The notes under the pieces: generated by a model
What the model saw: the letters and a program-made list of their open reading frames with translations, nothing else
Told to the model about the DNA's origin: nothing
Databases searched by the model: none
DNA from: Podocnemis expansa
Taxonomy: Eukaryota > Chordata > Testudines > Podocnemididae
DNA length: 64,000 nucleotides
Assembly: GCA_007922195.1 (NCBI GenBank)
Contig: ML681967.1
Location: 8,861,712-8,925,711, forward strand
Reading direction: 5' to 3'
Translations under genes and position numbers: made by a program
In this document: positions 12,359-41,430 of the stretch, in pieces
Numbering within the stretch: the first letter of the stretch is position 1
Layout: every line of letters starts with the position of its first letter

Positions 12359-12362
12359 CTGA

Positions 12363-13515
12363 GGAAGCAGAATTGACCAGATTGTGTATGTGAGCATGCT
12401 AGGTGATGGGAGGAACCATCTGCTCTGCAATAAATAGGCAGGCTGAACTAATCAAGGGAAGATGACCGTGTGCTAACCTAGGATTTTTGAGAGTGAAACA
12501 TTACTGTCTACTGTATTTGCTTAACCAAGTATTGAGCGTGTTGTGTATGGCAAGAAACCATGTTTGAAGCTGACAATGCCACTTAACTGGTTACAGCTTT
12601 GGTTAAAAGTTGTAGTGTGGTTACCTGTACTGCAGGGTGCCTTTGAGCACTCCTTGCTGTCTTTGGTAACAGGAGCACAGGCAACTCATTAGCTGTGGTG
12701 GCATTTGACCCTTACTATCTAGGTGAACAGATATGGAAAATTCTAACTGGCATCTGATTAACTAGTACCCAATCCAGGTCCAACACACAGAGGGACATTT
12801 TAAAAAGCTACTTGCTGGGGAGGAGGGGTGGTAAAATATGACCATGATGTTGGCTAGGTTTTCTGGCTACAGCTGCAAAGGTTCACATGACTGGCAGTCA
12901 TTCTGTACATTACTGCAGTTCTGCAAAGACCTTCTGTACTTAACTGGGATGTAGGAATGCTCTATTACTGTACTTGCTAAGCAGGCAACCTGGAAGCCTT
13001 TTTGCCTGCTACTCTTTTGCTGCTCCTCTTTGAATCAAAACAGTTGGGAGAAACAGGTGGCAGCACCAGCAGCAACATGTAGAGGAGAAGTGTCAGGGAC
13101 AAAAAGTAAGCAGGGTTGCTCCCCTCTGCTTCATTCTCCCCCCCTCTCCCCAAAATCCATTTTACCTTGTGGCCAGAGATGCCATCCAGAGCTTATCCAT
13201 CCTAACCACAGCTGACAAATTTTGCAATTCCATATCTTATCCTCACACTGCTTAGATAAGGCTATCTTGACCGTGAGCTGAAACTTATGGTCCTATACAA
13301 ATGAATTAAAAAACAACTTTTGCAACACTCCGCATATGGAACAGCACAACATTTAGTAGCTGTAAGTGGTGTGTTGGCAGATGGAGGTCTGCACCAGGAA
13401 ATGCCAAAACTTTTCTTCTCCACTGACAGAAAAAGACCCTACATTCTTTTATGTTGTTGGGTGAAAGAGGGACTTCCTTTTTCCCCTCTCTAGCTTCCCT
13501 CCCCGAGTGCTGCAA
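12363..13515. other. No gene or recognised repeat
   Basis: Non-coding sequence between the long solo LTR and a truncated SINE-like tail. Nothing identifiable. Confidence 0.4.
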
Positions 13516-13566
13516 GACTCCTTGCTTTTTTTGCTTTACAAGACTAACACGGCTGCCTATTTGGAA
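13516..13566 (+). mobile_element. Fold-back SINE-like element, tail only
   Basis: The segment gactccttgc...gactaacacggctgcc...ttggaac matches only the 3' tail of the family seen in fuller form at 14,117-14,231 and 50,033-50,261. The rest of the element is missing at its 5' side, as in a 5'-truncated retrotransposed copy. Confidence 0.6.
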
Positions 13567-14116
13567 CTTGACAAGGAGATCCTGTAATACAGGTGGTTCA
13601 CCTGTTGAGAGAAGTCTCTATACAAATACTGTAGGACTCTCCTTTGGTTCTTGAAGAATGTGAAAGCATCCCTAAAGATCAGTGGTAGAAGTAATTTGGC
13701 ATTTCTTGCACATAGTAGGGAAACTTCTCAAAAAAATTTCTCACTGTTGCTTATATTGTCTCAGCCTCAATGGTGCTGGTGATGTTGAGAGCCCTAACAG
13801 TCATACACTGGTTGTTTTTTAAGCATCATGTTAGTTACCCTAACCTAGAGGAGCACTAATCAAGACTCTGTTTAAAATGGCAGTTAGTAATAGTGAGATA
13901 TTTTTTAAAAAAATGCCTCTGGTGTAGTCATGGCTATAAAGATGCGAAATTGAGTTTGTGGGCTATTTTTTTCCCTAATTGTCAGAATGTCCTTTCTGAT
14001 GATTTTCAAGCAAAAAGTAGACCATTAAAAAATAAACCAACCCCTGCAAGAAGCTGACAGTGTTTTGTTTTAAATCAGTATTCTGACCTCAGACAGAGAG
14101 TTATCATTTTAATCCT

Positions 14117-14231
14117 AACAAGGAGTCCTGTGGCACTTAGACTAACAAATTTATAAATTAGTCAGAATTTAAATGCCACAGGACTCCTTGTTTGTTTTGC
14201 TGAACTAGACTAACTTGGCTACCCTTTGGAA
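14117..14231 (+). mobile_element. Fold-back SINE-like element, minimal copy with 12-bp TSD
   Basis: The left arm aacaaggagtcctgtggcac is followed within 70 bp by its complement gccacaggactccttgtttg, then the tail ctagactaacttggctaccc. It is flanked by near-perfect 12-bp direct repeats CATTTTAATCCT and CATTTTACTCCT (14,105-14,116 and 14,232-14,243). The loop between the arms is nearly absent, making this the shortest two-armed copy here. Confidence 0.75.
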
Positions 14232-14243
14232 CATTTTACTCCT

Positions 14244-16922
14244 GTGACTGCTTTGGTCAGAATTCATTCTTGCAAAGCTTTACAAGTATTTTCACAGAAC
14301 AAGTATGGCTGTGACTAGCGTAATAGATTCCCTTTCCTACCCTCAACTATTGCAGCTGCTGTTCAGGCTGCAGGTTGCGGGGAAAGTCCAAGCAGCCACC
14401 CCTTTTTTTCAATATGTCTCCACCTTATTCACCTTGATGCAATAACTTTGCCATCTCAAAATATTATTTTTAGCTCTGCCATTTTGAGACTGACTGTCCA
14501 TAACATGGGAGTTGAGGACTGCAGTGCTTTTAGGCACAGAGACCCTCAGACTGCTGCTGAAGGACTAATGGCAAGAAATGGCTTGGAAGTCCCACTGCTG
14601 GGAATCTCCCTGACCTGCTATGCTGTAAAGTTCTCACCCATTTCCAGCCAGCATATTCGGAGCTGCATTGTTTTCCTGTGTTTTGAAATGATTACATGTT
14701 CCCTAGTATCTGACTTCTTTTCTTTCTTGGGGGCTGCTTGTACTCTGACTGAAGGAATTAGTATCTAAACCATATGGGTTAAGCAAAACAAACTTTAAAG
14801 GAATAAGTGCATGTTCTCCCAGCTTCCTTTGTTTATGGGGTCTGCTTGTATGTTGTTAAGTTTGGTGTCTGGCTGCTTCCCTACAGTTTGAAAGCAAGTT
14901 GGGGCTCTTGTGCTGCTGGCTGGATCCAGATGTAGAGAGAACATCTGAAGAACTCAGTGGGAAGGGTTATGCCGGACAGAAAAGTACTTTGTGATGGCTC
15001 ATCTGCTAACAGACAGTATATATTCTCAGAAGGCGTGTGTGGGATTGCTGAGTGTCCACCTCACTGATGAGACTAGGATTCTGATGAGGCCTTTGACCCC
15101 TGGGAAAGCTGTTGAAGAGAAGCCTCCAAAATACAAAGTGCCTCTTGTTTTTCAAAAAAGACATACACACAGTAATTTTTGTATATATAATTTAAAAATA
15201 TTTTCAGGTTTTGGTCTAGCTTTCTAAACATTCAGGACTGATAGAAGATGAATTTGACAGCACTGAAGGAGGTTGCAAGCTCAATAGCTGTATGGGACAC
15301 CCAGCAAAACTTCTTAATTATAGTCTATTAACTTGCCACATTCAAAGCACTTCGTACACTGTATAGGGGAAAGGCTTACAGTTAGCTATTGTGCATAACC
15401 AACTTTCCAGTAGGATCAAAGAACAATTTAGTCTCTGAGTTAATTAACTCTTGCATCATCACAGTACTTTATTAAAGATCCTCATCGTTGATTTGGATGG
15501 AGCATCTCCTCAGATGAAAGGAGAATTCAGCCACTCTGTCAGTTTCATTCAGTATTGAAATACTTCATTCTATTCCACCAATGTAACTTAAGCTTTTCCT
15601 AAAAGCAATGCCTTTATTTTAGAGACTTTCAAATCTTATTTCATTCACTTTTTTTAATATAGGAGATTTTCACACTTGAGAATGAAGTTTGATATAATGA
15701 ATTTCCATATTAGAAGGCATCAGTGCTGAACTACTTCCTTCCAGACTGTCTCTTTCTCTTACACCAGGAAGAGGCACTTGGGTTTTCCAATAACAGGTCA
15801 AAGTTGATATTAGCAAGAAACCCAAACTTTGTATTTTAGTTAAGTTCCAGACAAAAGGGTCCCTCACTCCAGTCTCTTACTGAGATCATTAGGAAGGACA
15901 TGGTCACGAAAGAAGAAAATGAAATGCATTTCAGGAGGTGAAAAAACACAGGATAGGAAGTGGAGGGAAGGGGCTGACACCTTTACTTCCCTCCTGCCAC
16001 TTTGTGGGTGTGAATTGTGGGAAGGCAGAACAGGACTATTAGAATACTATCAGAGTATGACTAATTTTATGTTCTCAGTGCAAAGTGGGTGAGTTATTCA
16101 CCTGAGTAAAATCAGCACCTGGGCTCTAACCCACACTTATCAGCCAGGTGTCTGATAGAGAGGAGCATCACTAACTAGACTTGCTTGAGAAATGGGTGGG
16201 TGGGTGATTGGGACAGAACCAGAGTATAAGGTCTAGTAACTCCACAGTGAAGACTTACTTTAAGGTTAGGAATGGAATTTTTCTCTTTCCACCAGGGTGA
16301 CTTTTTCAGTGGTCTTGTTTATTTTCCATGAGGGTTGGGTCTAAGGTAAGCTTATTATATTTGTGGAGTTATTTCTGCATAAATTCAAATCTCCTGACTG
16401 ATGGTGTGAGAAGCCATTCTGCCCTGGCAGGTTGGTTTCTTTGGATGAGAATTACAACTTGCTGCAAAGTGCCTGCACATTTTGCTTGTATTTTCATGGG
16501 GGAAATTAGTTAACCTTAAAGCAAGGTAGCCACATCTGAGGAGCAATGCAACAAATCTGTGCATAACAATACATTGTGAAAGTACTAGAATCAGAAGAGG
16601 AAGTGAAAATGGTTAGGTGGAATGTTATTTCCCATAAAGATGCCAAGAATCTTCAGTTCTGGTTATGAGTACCTGATTGATGTGATCAACATGGGATAAT
16701 CTAGTAATATAGTTGGTAGGTTCATGTCACAAAATTAAATACTTAGGTTCAAAAAATTAAAAGTTAAGTTTACTGAGGTTGCAGAGTTAAATTGGTATTG
16801 ATGTGCTGTTTTGTTTTTTAAGAGTTGTCAGTTAAGTAAAACTTACAAGGCAGATATTTAAATTGGCAGAACACTTGTTAGAAGTAATTCAAATGTCAGT
16901 TTTGTTTCCACTTTCTCTTCAG
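14244..16922. other. Intron or 5' flank upstream of HMG20A coding exon 1
   Basis: AT-rich sequence ending in the acceptor at 16,922. No CpG-rich promoter-like segment is seen, so the HMG20A promoter and 5' UTR exon probably lie left of the window. An open frame at 14,448-14,768 has no family resemblance. Confidence 0.45.
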
Positions 16923-16928
16923 AGAAGC

Positions 16929-35180
<18,252 letters not shown>

Positions 35181-38100
35181 TAACTTGGGTAAGCACTCAT
35201 TTGCTCAGGCTGGTTTGCTTACCAGCACCTACACCCCATCCATTATACCAAGCCTGGAAATAAATGAGGGTGATTTTCACAAGCATAAAGGGCAGTGAGA
35301 TGCTCAGCCATTTTCAGAGGAAGTTGGATGCTTTTACTTCACTTCATGGCTTTGAAAATACCCTCCCTGATTTTGAAGTTGGACATAAGTGCTTGATACA
35401 TTACAGGATCATTCAGCATTTTGGTTGATATGTCATAAATAATAAGACTGCCAAAGTCTGGAGTAGAGCAGAGAAGGAGGAACATTCCTTTCCATGCGAG
35501 ATATACTGACTAGTAGTCCTTTTGAGTTGAATGATGATGGTGAAGAAGATTTATTTATTGAGCATAGTGAATCGGAAAAATTCTGCAATAAGTGTCTTCT
35601 AGTTGTGGTAGTCATTGAGAAATTCTTTTATGATCACAGTGTTATTCACCAGCTAATCTCAATTTTTAAAATTAAAATAGCTTCCAGTTTTGCTGTGAAC
35701 ACTTAGCAGGTCGGTAGCACAGAGAGAAGCCAAATTGGTTGTGCTCAGTTCTTCTAGACCTGTATTTATGCACATAAATTAAGCACAGAGCTAACTAGGT
35801 CAGGCCACACGTAGTGTTTTTGAAATTTAATGATCAGACAGGTGATTCATCCTTATTATATGGATGTAGTACTTCAGAAATCAGCATTCTGCAAATTTTG
35901 CTTTGCTGCTTACGAGCAAGAAAATCCTTAATGAGAGACATGATGAATAGCAAGCAAACAAACCAGCCAAACTTTTGCACTGTAATACACTTTCCCATGC
36001 AGTGTAGATAGTAGTGTACTTTGTGGGGCAGCAGCAGGATTCTAACGTTGTGATTTGAATCTGAATCTCCTGGGCTGAAATCTCTTGCCTCCTTTTGTTG
36101 CTGTGAGCACACTGCCCTGGGTTTTTTGGTATATGTACAATTATTATGTAGCATTATCAGTGCTGCAAAGAACATGTATAAAAGCAACTGAAATTCTTGC
36201 AGTGTGTTATAGGACAGGGTCCATCTGCAAATATGAAGGCAGGAATCTTCATCTTTTCTGGTCATGATCTTTTGTGATATTTCACAGTTCAATTAATTAC
36301 ATATTCCCCATTACAGCATGGCTTAAACTAAAAGATCATTGTCCTTTCAGAGGGTAGCCAGATGGAACGGACTGTAGTTCTAAGCGAAGCCTGAGCTCCC
36401 AGCAGAATTAAGAAGTGGCATTACTGCTGCTATTTATGAAAGGGAACAGCTTATGGATCCAGGTCTGAGATTTTCAGTAGTTTATCAGCCTTCTAATTTT
36501 CACACAGTTTTCAATTAACATTCCTCTAAGATCAAAAAAAGAGAATTGGGGAAGGGAAGGAGATAGGGGAGCCTGTGACAAAATGAAATAACTATTAAAA
36601 TGGTCTCCCATCAGCCAGGTGTTGGATGGGCACTCCAGTCCTTGAGACATATGTTTTCTCTTTAAAGAACTAAAACCCATCTTAAGGCTACTAAAATCTA
36701 AGAAGTTCCTGTTGTATGCTTAGGGAAGCCTCAGAGGATTCTTATTTGCTAGAATTCACTGACATTTTCTGTGGTTTCAAAATGGAAATATTTTGTTCTT
36801 GGAGAAATTGTATTCAGCTCTTAGCGGTTTGAAAAAAAAAAAGTTTTTGCACCAGAATTCCCCATTTCCAATTATGATTAAAAAGATAAGCCATCCCCAG
36901 AAAGACAATAGATATGGCAGTTAAAAATATATATAATAAATAATGGCCTGGCTTCGTTATACAAATGTGTCCTGACAACTGAGCCCAATGTTCCAAGCCC
37001 TCACTGTGCAGTTAATTATCTTGACATGCACTTGGCACTCTCAGAGCAAATGTGGGGGCAGGGAGGGGATGAATATTTGTGTAAGTGAGTTCACACTTAA
37101 GACAAATAGGACTTGTAAACCAAAGCAAGAACCTTAGAATAGGAGGAAAAGGGGAGAGAACAGAATAAGAGTTGCTATATAGTAATATTATGGTGAAATT
37201 GTCAGCACCAACATTCCTTTGTTAGTCTGAATATACAATACATGTGTGTTCCCAGAAGAATGTGCATCAGCCAAATAGCTTGTTGGATGCTCAGAGGTGC
37301 ATTTAAAAATAAAACTGATGATCAGAAACCTATTTGCTTTGAAATTGTTTCTTTTTTTTCAAAAATACTGGACTTATGGAAATAGCTGATTTCTAATGGC
37401 TAAATTACTTAATAAATGGCTACATTAAACAGTACCAAAGAACAGACGCACCAAACAAAAGATCAAAGTATAGAGGTACACTTTCTGTATATAGAAATGT
37501 TTTAGCACCCACTGTTTAGCTAGTCACTTCTTTTAGTGCCAATCTTCTTATGGCTTTTGATGGACAGGCCTTTGTTTTCCTGGATGCTGCCTTTTACTCA
37601 GCAGTGTGTTACTTCTTTATTTTTTTTCCATGTGAATTTATTTGGCAAAGCCTCCAGCCCTCTCACTCCTTCCTTGCGGGGTCATCAGGGCAGCTTGGGA
37701 GAAAAATTCTGACCACAGGCTAACCCCCACTTAAAAGCCAGGTGATAGAAGACTTCCAAGAAATAAGACAAACACACAAAATATATTCAACACAGTAATT
37801 ATATATAGAGAATATATTTTAAAGAGAGCCTGGGGGCTACATTCTGTTTTGTTTATTTGCGTAGTGCCTGGGGACCAACTAAGATGGAACCCTTTAGCGT
37901 GGGCATTGTTCTAACACTGAATAATTGACAGTCTGTGCCCCAAAGACACATACATACATACATGGGAAAAATAGTTTCTTATTTAAAAACACTTTGTTAG
38001 CACTGAAACAGATTCAAAGGTATAAATTAGTACTGTCTCTTTAGCAGGTTTTCCATTTTCAAAGGTAATTCTGAGCTGATTCCCTGGTAACTCCTACAAA

Positions 38101-38292
38101 GGATCATGTTCTGGTTTCTCATCAGAATGTTTACAAACATCTTGATGAACTTCGTTCTCTGTAGGCTTGCAAGTTGTCTACTGTATTTTAATATGGTGCC
38201 TTCAAATTAACCATCCAAAAATCTTCACAAAGTACTGTGTCACCTTGACAGATTGGTCTAAACTTCAAAATTTATGTTTGTTTCATCTGCAG
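35181..38292 (+). other. HMG20A: Last eight exon bases and 3' UTR intron of HMG20A
   Basis: The first eight bases complete exon 8. The rest is the proposed intron between the stop-containing exon and the terminal UTR exon. It contains an L2-like relic at about 37,855-37,955 and short (ACAT)n near 37,951. No coding exon was recognised; short open frames here look like chance. Confidence 0.5.
37855..37955 (-). mobile_element. L2-like LINE 3' end, minus strand
   Basis: The reverse complement aligns in order with the plus-strand copy at 45,095-45,205: ctttggggcacagactgtc, then caatgcccacgc, tggtccccaggcactac and aaataaa. Both resemble the 3' ends of L2/MIR-group elements (gcctggcacatagtagg region). 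Confidence 0.5.
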
Positions 38293-40501
38293 GTCTCCTG
38301 GCCCAGCGGTGTCTTACAAAAGTGATTTCAGCCAGTGAGGAATGAGAAGTGATGGTGGAAACAGACTGGAGGTGGGAGGCAGGACTTCAGTTATTTTCCT
38401 GGTCTCTGCCTACACAGCTTCCTTGTGGGGCACTCTGTTTAATGCATTATAAGCTCCTATGAAGCCACAGGCATCATCCACTAAACATTTGAACTGTCCT
38501 CTGTGTAAAGCTTTCAGAGCATGTGATTACTGTGCAATCACCAGTTTTCCGTCATGTCATTTGTGGGAGGATTCCCACGCACTCTGTGGACTGGACAGCA
38601 CTGGAGGTGAATCTGCTTCTAGTCTCTGTACTGGAGGCAGCCTTCCTGTTATGGTAATAGAGCTTTGAAATGTTATGTTGCTTTGTGTCTCTTCACATCC
38701 TTTCCGTGGGGTGGCCTTCTGCTCTTCCACTTCTCCTTTTAGTCCTTTTTCCTGTTAGCTTATGTTTGCTACACTGTATAGCAACACTTATATTCTTTGC
38801 TATGACAAACACAGCCTTCCTTACTGCAGTAGCCTGCCCTGCCTGTTGTGTTTCCAATGCAGGCATCTCCTAAAACATGAGTGTCCTTCCTGCTGGGGCT
38901 GGGCCTGGTGCTTTGACTGAGCCGCACTCAAGGAAGGGCTCTCGCTTTCTCCTTCCTAGCTTCTTTTTCCAAGCACCTCTGCTGTACATTCAGTGTCCTG
39001 CTTCTCAGCAAGAATCTGCTGTTCTTGTCTATTGAAAATACCAAGTGAAGCATTTTACTGCTGAAAAGGTTGATAATCAAGAGAAAAAGTGAGCCTGGCA
39101 CCTCTCAACCAGCAGGAAAAGTGCAAAACTTTATTTTAGACTAAAACAAAAGCCACAGCTTTTCTGTCCTCTGATATGTTCATTTGTCTAATGTGGTGTG
39201 AGTTGAAGTCTGTTTCAATTGAATTATACTATATTCCAAGCCATCTCTCCAATACAGAGGGGAATGGGCAGGGAATTACATTTCCCCCATCCTTCTGCTG
39301 TTGTAGCACTATGAAACTGCTTGTATAAAAAGGGCCTGCAGTGAAGTGTAACAGCAGAGAGCAGCTTTCACAGAAATGAGCAAGCTGCAGTGCACCGAGT
39401 TCCTCAGTGCAGCCCATCACTATCCTTGTCTTTAATACAAAGACTTATGGAGATTGCTACTTCCTGCAAGTGAGGATTCAGTTTAAACTGAGTGGCCTTT
39501 CACTCATGGCAAATATAATATTTTGTATGCTGAGATCTGTGGTTTCTCTGAGTTGCGCCTCACCTTGTCAAAGACGAAGACATCTGTCTGCACCAGCTTA
39601 TGCAAATTATTTGCAGCCCTGGGGCTCCTGTCAAATTATTGGTTCAGGCTTCAGCTGAGCACTTCTTGGATACCCTTGGGCTTTATTGTGATGGTTCAAC
39701 CATGCTCTCTGTTCTATGTGCCACCTTTCTAGTCCTCCTTCAGAAAATCTTGAGGCTTTTCCTTTTATGAATGGAGAATGCTTTTATTATCTTTCCACGC
39801 TGATGCAAGCAAGATCAGTTTCACAGATCTGCAGTATAAGCATCTGCCTAATTTTTATATTGAAGATTAAAAAGTAGTTCCTCTTTTCCTCCTTTAGTAT
39901 ATGTTACACAGCTTGTACTCCTGCCTGAAGCCACTTCTACCAAGTCAAAGCCCCTTGTGGTGGAGCTCATTCACACCTTGTCTCAGGCTGATACTGTCAC
40001 TTCAGCCAACCTGAAAGGATGTGTGTGTAAGCTTGAGTCTTCCTTTGGGGAGGGACTCATTTTTGTCTTTTCTCATTATTTTCCAAGAATTCCCTCACAA
40101 GAGCTGTAGCTTGGTATACTGACTGTATTTTTCCTTAACATTGGCAAGACCAGCTAATATTAGCATGAACTAGTTATTAATTGTATTATGAACAAGAGAT
40201 TGGAGGAGGACATCCTGCAGATAAATAGCATCACAGGAAAAAGCACCTCCCTCTGATTAGTGATAGTGGCAACTGACTGCTGTAATGAAGTGGGAAGTAG
40301 CCTAAACTTAGTCCACTGCCAAAAGCTAGGCCCAGTCAGTGGTAACTCTTTATCTTTAGTACAGAGGTCACCTGAGAGCGACTTGAGGCCTCAGCATGTG
40401 ATGCAAGGGCTTGATCCACTTGGATCACTATGATGTCCACATTTTAAGGTGTGCATGGCTGCAAGCTGCTCTGTTTTACACAAATCAGATGCAGTCGTCA
40501 G

Positions 40502-40911
40502 CAATGTTCCCTCTAAGAGCCTCAGGCAGCTGAGCAACTCACGTTGCTGATTGCGTGGTGCCCTCCCCCCCCCCCCCCGGCGTTTTCCGGGCGCGGGGCC
40601 CCCCCCCCCCCCGTGGGCCCGCTCCCCTGGTAACTCCCCAACCTGCCCAACCCCTCCCCACAATTCTACCGTACCGCTGGAGCGGCACGGCCCAGACACA
40701 GCTTCTGGGGCCAGAGAAGCTCTAATGGAGCATGCTCAGATATTCCGGGCATGCTCTGTTAGAGCTTCTTTGGGCGGGAGCTTTAATAACTCCCTGCTCC
40801 AGAAGAGCTCTGAGCTGGGACTCTGGATGCCAGCCCTGTGTGGCCGGCAACCTTCCCTGCGCTGGGCAGCTGCCGTGAGCTGCACGCCCGCGCAGCTTAC
40901 AGGGAACACTG
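40502..40911. mobile_element. hAT-type miniature element in the HMG20A 3' UTR, perfect 8-bp TSD
   Basis: The left end CAATGTTCCCTCTAAG and right end CTTACAGGGAACACTG are complementary. Perfect 8-bp duplications GTCGTCAG flank it (40,494-40,501 and 40,912-40,919). The interior repeats that of 4,734-5,109, including the hairpin agaagctctaatggagcatg against gcatgctctgttagagcttc and the motif gtgtggccggcaaccttccc. C-rich runs at about 40,564-40,611 may be less reliable sequence. Its position lies inside the proposed terminal exon. Confidence 0.87.
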
Positions 40912-41397
40912 GTCGTCAGCTCCTAGGATGTTGCCAACACATCTCTGATAGGCAAAGCATGCCTGTACTCGGATAGAAGATTCAAGGGGATACTGCATGC
41001 TGACTGACAAATCTTTCCCTTCTCCACAAAATAGATGATGTGTCCCATTTTGAAACAGCTGGAATAAGGGTTTTAGTTTGAATTGTTGCTCACCAGCAAT
41101 ATTACAGATGATGTTTTGTCTCATTAAGAAGCTTCATATCTGCACTGATTTACCCAATGAAACATGGATTTTTGCCTTTTCAGTGTTTTTTTTAATGAGT
41201 GTCACTTCAGTTTACATTTTTCCATGTGTTTGCTGACAGAAAAAAAATTAAGTGGGTGATGATGGGAGGAGCAGGGTAAGGCATTTTCTTCACTGTGAGA
41301 AATGTTAACAAAAATATATTAAAATGCAGTCCATTTGCTGGATTCATGTCTTTGGAATTGTTGAAATGCCAATTTTTCTGTACAGGTGTTTTTTGTA

Positions 41398-41403
41398 ATT
41401 AAA
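41398..41403 (+). promoter_or_regulatory. HMG20A: Candidate poly(A) signal ATTAAA
   Basis: An ATTAAA hexamer sits in gtaattaaac, with a TGTA element just upstream and a T/G-rich tract (ttcttttgtttaag) downstream, the usual arrangement around a cleavage site. Another CATTAAAA lies near 41,456. It is the best-placed candidate for the HMG20A 3' end. Confidence 0.45.
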
Positions 41404-41430
41404 CTTTTAGACTTCTTTTGTTTAAGATGA

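Larger units (their letters stand above)
38293..41430 (+). other. HMG20A: Probable terminal 3' UTR exon of HMG20A
   Basis: An acceptor (ttcatctgcag, ending 38,292) pairs well with the donor after the stop codon and would give a 3.1-kb UTR intron. The following 2.2 kb has no classified repeat, unlike the flanking DNA, which fits a conserved UTR. It is interrupted by a hAT miniature element at 40,502-40,911. The right end is set by the poly(A) signal near 41,398 and is approximate. No cDNA is available here, so both the splice and the end are inference. Confidence 0.55.
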
